A stretch of DNA of 10,850 nt. Source: an uncultured Alistipes sp. (GTDB lineage: Bacteria > Bacteroidota > Bacteroidia > Bacteroidales > Rikenellaceae). The stretch covers positions 1 to 10,850 of the forward strand of contig CAAGGY010000095.1 in NCBI GenBank assembly GCA_900769525.1. Reading direction: 5' to 3'. This document shows, in pieces, positions 1-6,180 of the stretch. The notes below the pieces were generated by a model. That model ran no database searches, was not told the DNA's origin, and worked only from the letters and a program-made list of their open reading frames with translations. A program made the translations under genes and the position numbers. The number at the start of each line of letters is the position of its first letter. The stretch's first letter is position 1.

Positions 1-1
1 A

Positions 2-418
2 GACGAGTGGGAGTATAAATTTAGTGACAATACCCTCTCGCTTCACCGCTGCGGGTCTGAGCCAGATAATATCAAGGTTTACACAAGGGTAACAGAGTCA
101 GATTCACGCTTTGTAGGCGACTGGAGTACAACAACAAAATATGGCGAATATTACTATGACGAACATATTAAATTTGTCACTCCAATGGATGGTTTTATGT
201 ATTATAGCAAATACGATAATCCAAATGCGGCACCAATTGAGGGCCCTTCGTATCCACAATGGTTTAAGTACACTTTCGATGATGATGCTGTATATATCAC
301 AAGTGTAGAAAATCCTAATGCAACCCCATCGAAGAAGTATTATCGCTTTGCAGGTGGCAAACTCTACTTGAGTGATGAGAATGGCAATGAGACTTGCTAC
401 AGCACAATCAAGAAGTAA
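2..418 (+). CDS. Hypothetical protein, C-terminal part (possibly lipocalin-like, duplicated domain); 5' end outside window
   Basis: The reading frame is open from base 2 to the TAA at 416-418, giving 138 visible residues; the true start lies before the window. An internal ATG at 185 is not a convincing start because coding continues without interruption upstream of it. The visible protein is rich in Tyr, Phe, Trp and Asp/Asn and shows alternating beta-strand patterns. There seem to be two related units: an ending unit WEYKFSDNTLSLHRCG followed by IKVYTRV, and a second unit that starts near RFVGDWST and ends with WFKYTFDDDAVYIT, YYRF and GGKLYLSD. The F-x-G-x-W start of the second unit resembles lipocalin-like domains common in Bacteroidetes lipoproteins, but this is inference from pattern only. 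No catalytic residues are recognisable. Its codons are AT-richer than those of the genes that follow. Any signal peptide or lipobox would be outside the window. A strong hairpin follows 26 bases after the stop. Confidence 0.7.
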   Translation, partial: DEWEYKFSDNTLSLHRCGSEPDNIKVYTRVTESDSRFVGDWSTTTKYGEYYYDEHIKFVTPMDGFMYYSKYDNPNAAPIEGPSYPQWFKYTFDDDAVYITSVENPNATPSKKYYRFAGGKLYLSDENGNETCYSTIKK

Positions 419-443
419 AAGATAACTTCTTATACCTATAATA

Positions 444-475
444 AATGGCGACTACTTGAATAGGTAGTCGCCATT
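444..475 (+). terminator. Intrinsic terminator-like hairpin after the partial gene
   Basis: A perfect 12-bp inverted repeat (AATGGCGACTAC, 444-455, with its complement at 464-475) encloses an 8-nt loop. It starts 26 bases after the stop of the upstream gene. The bases that follow are AT-rich (ATCATATATTAAATA) rather than a pure T-run, so termination strength is uncertain, but the position fits the end of that transcript. Confidence 0.7.
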
Positions 476-584
476 ATCATATATTAAATACTGATGAATA
501 TCACGCAGTATCCCTCATTTTCACGCAATTAGTTCAATTTTGACCTGTCATACGACCATACCAAGACAACAGTTCCGAGTACTG

Positions 585-614
585 AGAGAGAAACACTCGT
601 TTCTCTCTTTTTTT
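585..614 (+). terminator. Second intrinsic terminator, upstream of the sulfatase-family gene
   Basis: GAGAGAAAC (586-594) pairs with GTTTCTCTC (599-607) around an ACTC loop, extended by A585-T608. A run of seven T follows (608-614). This is a classic Rho-independent signal on the + strand. No coding sequence lies between it and the terminator at 444-475, so it may end read-through from the left or a short unannotated RNA. Its T-tract overlaps the -33 element of the next promoter. Confidence 0.7.
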
Positions 615-642
615 GTAGAAAGTGCAAATTTTCATATATTTG
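612..642 (+). promoter_or_regulatory. Bacteroidetes-type promoter for the LTA-synthase-like gene
   Basis: TTTG at 612-615 and TATATTTG at 635-642 are separated by 19 bp. This matches the Bacteroidetes primary-sigma consensus TTTG / TAnnTTTG exactly. Transcription would start near 649-651. That leaves only about 10 nt before the TTG at 659 but about 20 nt before the ATG at 671, which favours the ATG as the start codon. Confidence 0.75.
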
Positions 643-670
643 CACCCACATTTTACCATTGTATATAGAT

Positions 671-2545
671 ATGCTCAAACGACTAAAATATCTTATTGCG
701 GTCTTCGTCATCGCAGTGCTACTATTCCAGATTAACAGATTAGTCTTCATGGCCTACAACCACACCCTCGCTGCGCAGTATAGCTTTGGCGAGCTTGGTA
801 TGGCTATCCTTAATGGCTTCAAGCTCGACTTCATCACCGCAGGATACCTCACTGTGCTTCCGCTCTTGGCCACCATCATCACTATATGGCTACCCGTGTC
901 AGAGCGAGGTGCTCGCATTTGGCATCGCATCATGGTGTGCTACTTCGCCGCTATAATGGCCTTTGTAGCACTTGTCGAGACCGCCGACATCGGCATGTTC
1001 GAGGAGTGGCAGACACGCATCGACGCTCAGGTGATGATTTACTCACCCAAAGAGATGCTAGCAAGCGTATCGCTCACAAATGGCATAATCGGCTTTGTAT
1101 ACTTCGCCGTGACAATAGCTTTTGGTCTATGGATGTACCATTGGGCTACACGTCGCTGGTTCGACCCCAAGTTCGAGCTTACGAACACTCTTTTTAAATC
1201 ACTCAAGAGCAAGTATATACGTCCGCTATCTACACTAATGATGGTACTTGTGGCAGGTGTTCTCTTTGTCGTTGTTCGAGGAGGTCTTACCACAGCTACG
1301 GCTAACATATCGAAGGCATACTTCTCGCACAATATGCTCCTTAACCAGGTTGCCGTCAACCCACTATTCTCCTTCTTCTCGACGCTCGTTGAGGGAGAGC
1401 GAAATTTCAACGAGTATAACTTCTACGACGAGAGCGAGGCTGAGGCGATATTTCACGAGGCTATGCATCGAGATTGTCAGGAGGAGGCCACAAGCGAGAA
1501 GTGGCTCAAGCATGAGCGCCCAAATGTGGTTATCATAATCACGGAGAGCTTAGGCCGTACCGTTACCGATGGATTTGAAGAGAATACAGCCGTTACACCC
1601 AACATCAATCGTCTGCGTGGCGAGGGTATATGGTTTGAGAACTGCTACGCCTCGTCATTCCGCACAGATAGAGGCACTGTAGCCATCCTCAGCGGCTTCC
1701 CCGGACAGCCTAAGATGTCAATCATGGCACACACCAACAAGGCAGCTAAGCTCACGGGCATAGCACACTCAATGCGCAATGTGGGCTATGAGACACGCTT
1801 CATCTATGGTGGCGATGCCAACTTCACAGACACCCGTGCCTACCTCTATAACGTAGGCTTCAACGAGGTGGCAGACGAGCGTGAGGTGAACTTTGGTGGT
1901 CACCGCTCGAAGTGGGGTTCTGCAGACGATGCTGTGCTAAATTGGGCATCGGACGCTATCATCAGTCGTATGAGTATCGGCAAGCCTACGCTCGATGTCA
2001 TCCTAACACTCAGCAGCCACGAGCCCTTCGAGGTGCCATACAACGGCCTTAAGGATAAGAAACTCAACGCCTACGCCTTTACAGATAGGGAGGTGGGTGC
2101 ATTCGTAGAGCGCCTACGCAGCAGCGAACACTGGGATAACACCCTTGTAGTCATCATCTCCGACCACGGTCGCCCATCCGAAAGTGATACTGCTAGCTCT
2201 CCTGAGCGACACCACATCCCTATGCTATGGGTGGGAGGTGCCGTGAACAAAGCTATGGAGATTACCGACTACATCTCGCAGACCGACCTTGCCGCAACAC
2301 TCCTCTCGCAGTTGGGCATCGACCACAGCGACTTCATATTTAGCCGTGACATATCCTCGCCTGCCACATCACGCTTTGGCTACTGGGCGTTTAACAATGG
2401 CTTTGGCATCATCGACAGCAGTGGCGTGACTATCTACGACCACACCATGCGCACGGTACTACAAAACGACAACAACGACACCACACGCCTACGCAATGGC
2501 AAGGCGATACTCCAGCGCACATTTATGGAGATAAATCGTATGTAG
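671..2545 (+). CDS. LTA synthase family membrane sulfatase (phosphoglycerol/phosphoethanolamine transferase-like)
   Basis: I chose the ATG at 671 (624 aa) over an in-frame TTG at 659 because of the promoter position. About five hydrophobic segments (roughly residues 7-27, 48-76, 87-105, 138-158 and 185-205) anchor the protein in the inner membrane, followed by a periplasmic sulfatase/alkaline-phosphatase-fold domain from about residue 280. Visible metal-site motifs are VVIIITESLGR (Glu292), the likely nucleophile Thr332 in SFRTDRGT, and IISDHGR (Asp498-His499), with RHHIPMLW further on. This layout matches the LtaS/MdoB/EptA superfamily. In a Gram-negative host without lipoteichoic acid, the likely role is transfer of a phosphoglycerol or phosphoethanolamine head group from a phospholipid to a periplasmic or envelope glycan or lipid A; the acceptor cannot be read from sequence. 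The gene stands alone, between its own promoter and terminator. I am sure of the family and unsure of the substrate. Confidence 0.88.
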   Translation: MLKRLKYLIAVFVIAVLLFQINRLVFMAYNHTLAAQYSFGELGMAILNGFKLDFITAGYLTVLPLLATIITIWLPVSERGARIWHRIMVCYFAAIMAFVALVETADIGMFEEWQTRIDAQVMIYSPKEMLASVSLTNGIIGFVYFAVTIAFGLWMYHWATRRWFDPKFELTNTLFKSLKSKYIRPLSTLMMVLVAGVLFVVVRGGLTTATANISKAYFSHNMLLNQVAVNPLFSFFSTLVEGERNFNEYNFYDESEAEAIFHEAMHRDCQEEATSEKWLKHERPNVVIIITESLGRTVTDGFEENTAVTPNINRLRGEGIWFENCYASSFRTDRGTVAILSGFPGQPKMSIMAHTNKAAKLTGIAHSMRNVGYETRFIYGGDANFTDTRAYLYNVGFNEVADEREVNFGGHRSKWGSADDAVLNWASDAIISRMSIGKPTLDVILTLSSHEPFEVPYNGLKDKKLNAYAFTDREVGAFVERLRSSEHWDNTLVVIISDHGRPSESDTASSPERHHIPMLWVGGAVNKAMEITDYISQTDLAATLLSQLGIDHSDFIFSRDISSPATSRFGYWAFNNGFGIIDSSGVTIYDHTMRTVLQNDNNDTTRLRNGKAILQRTFMEINRM

Positions 2546-2570
2546 TAAACATCACGCAATATAGAATAAA

Positions 2571-2605
2571 GGGCTGAATCCGCATGGATTCAGCCCTTTG
2601 TTTTA
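2571..2605 (+). terminator. Intrinsic terminator of the sulfatase-family gene
   Basis: GGGCTGAATCC (2571-2581) and GGATTCAGCCC (2586-2596) form a perfect 11-bp stem with a GCAT loop, followed by TTTGTTTTA. It starts 26 nt after the stop codon at 2543-2545. Confidence 0.85.
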
Positions 2606-2654
2606 CCCACAACAGAGAGTTTGTGGAGTGGCGATTTTACAATAATCCAAAGTA

Positions 2655-2706
2655 GTCGTATATCGGGACTGAGCCGAAATTTCGGGTGCTCCCGACTTGC
2701 CACGAC
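2655..2706 (-). other. Possible structured element downstream of tRNA-Glu (nested inverted repeats)
   Basis: Three nested complementary pairs are visible: GTCGT 2655-2659 with ACGAC 2702-2706; TCGGGA 2663-2668 with TCCCGA 2690-2695; and a central 12-bp palindrome CCGAAATTTCGG at 2674-2685. The result is a stem with two internal loops and an AATT tip. It lies past the tRNA terminator on the same strand, and no credible ORF or promoter covers it. The strand is uncertain because the fold is nearly symmetric. It could be a small RNA, a relic, or a coincidence. Confidence 0.3.
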
Positions 2707-2721
2707 GGCGGGTATAGACAC

Positions 2722-2750
2722 AAAAAAAAGACGACCGAAAGTCGTCTTTT
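2722..2750 (-). terminator. Intrinsic terminator of the tRNA-Glu gene
   Basis: On the minus strand AAAAGACGAC and GTCGTCTTTT form a perfect 10-bp stem with a TTTCG loop (2726-2750), followed by a run of T (complement of A 2722-2729). It begins 2 nt after the tRNA 3' end. The A-rich/T-rich arms could also work on the + strand. Confidence 0.85.
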
Positions 2751-2752
2751 AG

Positions 2753-2824
2753 TAGTCGATAGGGGATTCGAACCCCTATGTCCTGCGTGAGAGGCAGGTA
2801 TCCTAGCCCTTAGATGAATCGACC
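2753..2824 (-). tRNA. tRNA-Glu (anticodon CTC)
   Basis: The minus strand folds as a complete cloverleaf of 72 nt. The acceptor stem is GGTCGAT with ATCGACT, including a terminal G-U pair. The D-arm region contains CTAAGGGCTAGGAT. The anticodon stem CCTGC/GCAGG encloses the loop CTCTCAC, giving anticodon CTC, which reads GAG. The T-arm is GGGG-TTCGAATC-CCC, and the discriminator base is A. CCA is not encoded (CTA follows), so the 3' end must be added by tRNA nucleotidyltransferase. The gene has its own consensus promoter and an immediate terminator, so it is a single-gene transcript. Confidence 0.93.
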
Positions 2825-2862
2825 AGTTATGTTTGTCATCAGGTTGTTTCCTTTTGACACTG

Positions 2863-2893
2863 CAAATATACGGCAAAATTTTTATTCTCCAAA
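2863..2893 (-). promoter_or_regulatory. Bacteroidetes-type promoter for tRNA-Glu
   Basis: On the minus strand TTTG (complement of 2890-2893) and TATATTTG (complement of 2863-2870) are 19 bp apart, the same perfect architecture as the promoter at 612-642. The expected start near 2855 gives a leader of about 30 nt before the mature tRNA 5' end at 2824. Confidence 0.8.
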
Positions 2894-2900
2894 ACTTTTT

Positions 2901-2924
2901 ACAAAAAAAATGCATTTTTTTTGT
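2901..2924. repeat. 24-bp perfect A/T palindrome upstream of the tRNA promoter
   Basis: The sequence reads A-C-A8-TGCA-T8-G-T and is a perfect inverted repeat around TGCA. It starts 7 bp upstream of the -33 box of the tRNA promoter, inside a strongly T-rich stretch. It may act as an UP-like A-tract, a protein-binding palindrome or a weak hairpin. The function is unknown. Confidence 0.5.
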
Positions 2925-3040
2925 GATTTTTCTCGATTTTTCTCAAAAATCAGCTCTTCTTGGCACTTTTCAACCCCAATTTTGGGGTTTAGCACCCAAT
3001 TTGTGCGGAATGTAGGGTCACAAAAAAATTACCCTTCCAA

Positions 3041-3081
3041 GAAAAAAAGTTCCCCATGTTGCAACAAACATGGGGAACTTT
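3041..3081 (-). terminator. Intrinsic terminator of the Do-like protease gene
   Basis: On the minus strand a perfect 15-bp stem (complement of 3067-3081 with 3046-3060, core GTTCCCCATGTT) encloses a 6-nt loop, and the stem runs into a T-tract (complement of A 3042-3048). It begins 17 nt after the protease stop codon. Confidence 0.88.
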
Positions 3082-3098
3082 CATTACAACCGGCGCAT

Positions 3099-4568
3099 CT
3101 ACTCAACAATTACATAGCTTGCGGCACGGCCATTAGGGTATATACCGTCAATAGACTCAATCTTTCCTGTAAGCTTATCGAGCTCCTCGACGCTATGCAC
3201 CACCCTATCGTTGATATGCGTAATAACGAATCCCTCCTTGATGCGTGCTCGCTGCAGAAGGCCTGCATCTATTATCTTGACTACTTGCACACCACCACGT
3301 ATATCGAGTTGCTTGCATAGTGACGACGATGCCGTTGCAAACTTTCCTCCGAGAAGCTCCGCAACATCACGGTCTTCGCGGCTAAGGAGTTTTGTCTCGC
3401 CCGACTTATTCTGGAGCGTCACCACCACACTTCTACTCTCGCCATCACGCTCGAACTCTACCTTTACCTTATCACCTGGTCGGCGCTTGCCAATCTGCTC
3501 GAGGAGTGTTGCGCTATCGTTCACCTTCACACCCTCGATGGCAGTGATGATATCACCCTTGCGGATACCCGCCTTCGAGGCTGCACCATCCTCAACAACC
3601 GAGGCTACATATATACCACCGATACGCTTAACGCCTGTCTGCTCGCCCATCTCATCGACAAACTGCTGGTCGACAGCCCTAAACGATACACCGAGGACTG
3701 CACGCTGCACCACGCCCGACTCCTTAAGGTCGACAACAACTTTGCTTACGATGCTCACGGGGACAGCAAACGAGTAGCCTACATAACTTCCCGTCGAACT
3801 CTTAATAATGGTATTGATACCAACCAACTCGCCACGGGCATTAACCAGTGCACCGCCCGAGTTACCAGGATTTACAGCTGCATCGGTCTGAATAAACGAC
3901 TCAATGCCATAGCGGTTGTCGATAGCACCCAGGCTACGGGCCTTAGCCGAGACGATACCCGCAGTGATTGTCGACTGCAAATCCATTGGCGAGCCGATAG
4001 CGAGCACCCACTCACCAAGACGCAGATCGTCAGACGAGCCAAAAGGGATGGTAGGCAGCTGCTCGGCCTCAATCTTTATGAGTGCCACATCGGTAGCTGG
4101 ATCAGAGCCGATGACACTACCATCGAAGACTCTGCCGTCGGAGAGTTTGACACTCAGCTTGTCAGCACCCTCAATAACGTGGTTGTTTGTAACGATATAG
4201 CCATCGGCCGAGATAATCACACCTGAACCACCTGCACGAGCCTCACGTGGAGTATTTCGTCCACCATCTGGCACTCCAAAGAAGAGGTAGAATGGGTCGA
4301 TATACTGCGATGAGGCAACACGCTTTGTCGACTCAATGCTCACAACAGCCTTCACGGCACTCTCGGCGGCATAGGTAAGGTCGGGATAGTTGCCCTCGGT
4401 TGCTGCACTCGTAAATATCGTTGATGCAGGGGTAGACTTCTCGACAATTGTCGTTTGAGCACCATCACTACTTGGCTTAAGATATCTATCCATAACACTC
4501 GCTGTTATGGCTCCCGATGCCGCCGCAACAAGGGCGACACCAGCAAAAAGTATTACACTACGTCTCAT
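3099..4568 (-). CDS. Do/HtrA-family periplasmic serine protease (DegP/DegQ-like), two PDZ domains
   Basis: A 489-aa quality-control protease/chaperone acting on misfolded envelope proteins. Residues 1-26 form a signal peptide or membrane anchor (RRSVILFAGVALVAAASGA). The trypsin-like domain spans about 66-285 with the full triad: His130 in TNNHVIEGA, Asp160 in DPATDVALI and Ser237 in NPGNSGGAL. PDZ1 covers about 290-380 (VLGVSF, GIYVASVV, AGIRKGDIITAI) and PDZ2 about 400-489 (GGVQVVKI, ARIKEGFVITHIN). The length and two PDZ domains match Do-type rather than one-PDZ DegS-type proteases. The ATG at 4566-4568 follows an AT-rich leader. The gene is bounded by terminators on both sides (4628-4668 upstream and 3041-3081 downstream), so it is probably monocistronic. 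I see no consensus TTTG/TAnnTTTG promoter in its 60-bp leader, which would be consistent with an alternative (for example stress) sigma factor, though that is inference. Which of degP or degQ it matches cannot be decided from sequence alone. Confidence 0.93.
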   Translation of the reverse strand: MRRSVILFAGVALVAAASGAITASVMDRYLKPSSDGAQTTIVEKSTPASTIFTSAATEGNYPDLTYAAESAVKAVVSIESTKRVASSQYIDPFYLFFGVPDGGRNTPREARAGGSGVIISADGYIVTNNHVIEGADKLSVKLSDGRVFDGSVIGSDPATDVALIKIEAEQLPTIPFGSSDDLRLGEWVLAIGSPMDLQSTITAGIVSAKARSLGAIDNRYGIESFIQTDAAVNPGNSGGALVNARGELVGINTIIKSSTGSYVGYSFAVPVSIVSKVVVDLKESGVVQRAVLGVSFRAVDQQFVDEMGEQTGVKRIGGIYVASVVEDGAASKAGIRKGDIITAIEGVKVNDSATLLEQIGKRRPGDKVKVEFERDGESRSVVVTLQNKSGETKLLSREDRDVAELLGGKFATASSSLCKQLDIRGGVQVVKIIDAGLLQRARIKEGFVITHINDRVVHSVEELDKLTGKIESIDGIYPNGRAASYVIVE

Positions 4569-4627
4569 AACTTAAAAAATTAATTCAGTAGGCGACTTAC
4601 ATCATAGGCTTCAAAAATTGTTCTACG

Positions 4628-4668
4628 AAAAAACGCCACACCAATCTTATTTATTGTGTGACGTTTTT
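4628..4668 (-). terminator. Intrinsic terminator closing the hydrogenase-to-ftsB gene run
   Basis: AAAAACGCCACAC (4629-4641) and GTGTGACGTTTTT (4656-4668) form a 13-bp stem with one wobble pair on the minus strand and a 14-nt loop. On the minus strand it ends in a T-run. It starts 3 nt beyond the ftsB-like stop codon and separates that operon from the protease gene. The symmetric A/T flanks could also work on the + strand. Confidence 0.8.
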
Positions 4669-4671
4669 GTA

Positions 4672-4971
4672 TTAATCCTCCAAAATATAGACTATATCGC
4701 CCTCTCGCTGCATCAAGAAGTGCTCACGGGCAAACTTCTCGAGAAACTCTGGCGAGTGCTGCAAGTTTTGGATAAAGCTACTATCGCGCGTTATCTTCTC
4801 CTGCAGCTCCACAAGTTTAGGCTCGATAGCCTCACGGCGCTCTGCCGTGCGCATCAAGTCACCCACCGTGCGCACAGAGACTACAATGGTGAAGACAGCT
4901 ATCACCATCGTGAGCGACACCCAAAAAAACTTCACCAACCTATCCTTGATCTTCTGCCAATCAATAGCCAT
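4672..4971 (-). CDS. FtsB/DivIC-family septum formation initiator (cell division protein)
   Basis: A 99-aa bitopic membrane protein. A short cytoplasmic N-terminus (WQKIKDRLVKFF) is followed by one membrane segment at about 15-34 (WVSLTMVIAVFTIVVSV). Next comes a charged heptad-like coiled coil at about 38-75 and the family's C-terminal signature FAREHFLMQREGDIVYIL at 80-97. Length and layout fit FtsB/DivIC, which bridges FtsL and FtsQ/DivIB in the divisome and helps activate septal peptidoglycan synthesis. It is the last gene of the run, starting 15 nt after the queE stop, with a terminator directly after it. In many Bacteroidetes this gene sits elsewhere (for example beside enolase), so its place here may simply reflect operon shuffling. 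Confidence 0.85.
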   Translation of the reverse strand: MAIDWQKIKDRLVKFFWVSLTMVIAVFTIVVSVRTVGDLMRTAERREAIEPKLVELQEKITRDSSFIQNLQHSPEFLEKFAREHFLMQREGDIVYILED

Positions 4972-4986
4972 ATACCTATATATACA

Positions 4987-5622
4987 CTATGGAATATGCA
5001 TAAACTTATGCGTCTGAATCGAGATGTTCCACTCTGGGTTTGCCTTCACAAACTCCACGATTGTAGGAATAATCTGCTCATAGACGCTCCACTCTGGCTG
5101 CAGGTACAACAGAGACTTGCGGCCTACCTTACGGCTACACTCCACGGCCCACTGCAAATCCTCCTCAGTCTGGATGATAACCTTCAGCTCATCGGCACGA
5201 CGAAAAGCCTCATCGAGAGGAGGAAGCTGACGCTTAGGCGAGAGGCATACCCAGTCGAACTCACCGCTAAGGGGCTGCGTGCCCGATGTCTCGAGGAATA
5301 TCTCGAGGCCACGAGCATGAAGCTCTCGTGTGAGAATACCCAAGGGATACAACAGTGGCTCGCCACCAGTAATCACAATGGCCTGTGCCGAGCACGACGC
5401 AGCACGCTCGACGACGGTGCCCACCTCGGTAGGAGGGAACACCTTTGGGTTCCAGGTGTACTTAGCATCACACCAGCGGCAGCCAACATCGCAGCCACCG
5501 AGGCGAATGAAGTATGCAGGCTTGCCTGTGTGGAAGCCCTCACCCTGAACAGTATAGAAATCTTCAACAAGAGGAAGCAGCTCGCCACCACGCAGAAGCT
5601 CCAAATCGGGATTAATCTTCAT
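4987..5622 (-). CDS. queE: 7-carboxy-7-deazaguanine synthase QueE (radical SAM)
   Basis: This 211-aa enzyme converts 6-carboxy-tetrahydropterin to 7-carboxy-7-deazaguanine, the ring-contraction step of preQ0/queuosine synthesis, using SAM, a [4Fe-4S] cluster and Mg2+. Visible are the N-terminal DFYTVQGEGFHTG motif (21-33), the cluster motif CDVGCRWC with Cys44, Cys48 and Cys51 followed by DAKYTW, and the SAM-binding ITGGEPLLYP. The C-terminal end is QTHKFMHIP. The size fits the short QueE class. Its ATG at 5620-5622 lies inside the end of hpt (11-nt overlap), which suggests translational coupling. No queC, queD or queF is next to it in the window. Confidence 0.93.
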   Translation of the reverse strand: MKINPDLELLRGGELLPLVEDFYTVQGEGFHTGKPAYFIRLGGCDVGCRWCDAKYTWNPKVFPPTEVGTVVERAASCSAQAIVITGGEPLLYPLGILTRELHARGLEIFLETSGTQPLSGEFDWVCLSPKRQLPPLDEAFRRADELKVIIQTEEDLQWAVECSRKVGRKSLLYLQPEWSVYEQIIPTIVEFVKANPEWNISIQTHKFMHIP

Positions 5623-6163
5623 CTAAAACGTAGATATCTTTGAGGTTACGTCCAATCTGGTTATAGTCGAGACCATAGCCCACGATAAACTCATTGCCAA
5701 TAGGCATGGCTACATAGTCGATCTCGTACTCATACAAGAACTTATCTGGCTTAAAGAAGAGTGTGCAGATAGAGATACTTGCTGGATTACGCTCCTTGAG
5801 GTAGTCGAGCAAGTAGTTCATGCTGTGGCCAGTCTCGACGATATCCTCGATGATGATGATATCCTTACCCTCGATATCGAAGTCGATACCCAGATGCTGC
5901 TTGATAGAGCCTGTCGACTGCGTGCCCTCGTATGACGAAATCTTAACAAATGCCAAACGGCTATCAAACGTTGTCTTACGCACCAAATCGCTAAGGAACA
6001 AGAACGCACCACTCAACACACCAAGGAAGATTGGGGTCTTACCCTCATAACGCTTGTTGAGCTGATCTGCAACACGCTGCACCGCTTTGTCGATCTCCTC
6101 GGCGGGAATCATAGTCTTGAACTTACGGTCCAGGAGCTTTATTCTCTCTACTTTTTCTGCCAT
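5612..6163 (-). CDS. hpt: Hypoxanthine phosphoribosyltransferase
   Basis: A cytosolic type-I phosphoribosyltransferase that salvages hypoxanthine (and usually guanine) with PRPP to give IMP/GMP. I use the ATG at 6163 (183 aa, the normal family length). The frame stays open upstream for 28 more codons, but that stretch looks non-coding and contains a promoter-like site. Motifs are the flexible loop SSYEGTQSTG (77-85), the PRPP loop IIIIEDIVETGHSM (102-115, acidic pair Glu106-Asp107), the base-binding lysine region FFKPDKF (136-142) and FIVGYGLDYN (159-168). The gene follows hydF after 49 nt, the widest gap of the run, and overlaps queE by 11 nt. Confidence 0.92.
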   Translation of the reverse strand: MAEKVERIKLLDRKFKTMIPAEEIDKAVQRVADQLNKRYEGKTPIFLGVLSGAFLFLSDLVRKTTFDSRLAFVKISSYEGTQSTGSIKQHLGIDFDIEGKDIIIIEDIVETGHSMNYLLDYLKERNPASISICTLFFKPDKFLYEYEIDYVAMPIGNEFIVGYGLDYNQIGRNLKDIYVLDED

Positions 6164-6180
6164 AGTATCAATAATTTCTC

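Noticed and set aside
659..670. TTG at 659 as start of the sulfatase-family gene
   Set aside because: The predicted transcription start near 650 leaves too short a leader; the ATG at 671 fits better and removes only four residues.
2637..2915. A 92-codon minus-strand open frame
   Set aside because: It spans the tRNA promoter, the whole tRNA-Glu and its terminator, so it is not a plausible gene.
2814..3320. A 168-codon + strand open frame
   Set aside because: It starts in the tRNA gene, runs through T-rich non-coding DNA and the protease terminator, and ends antisense to the protease.
4569..4627. A TTTG/TAnnTTTG promoter for the Do-like protease
   Set aside because: Only partial matches exist (TTTG-21-TACTGAAT; TAATTTTT too close to the ATG), so I do not annotate one.
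4618..5643. A 341-codon open frame on the + strand
   Set aside because: It lies antisense to ftsB, queE and their terminator, whose products match known families with intact motifs; the + product has no recognisable domain and reads through the terminator hairpin.
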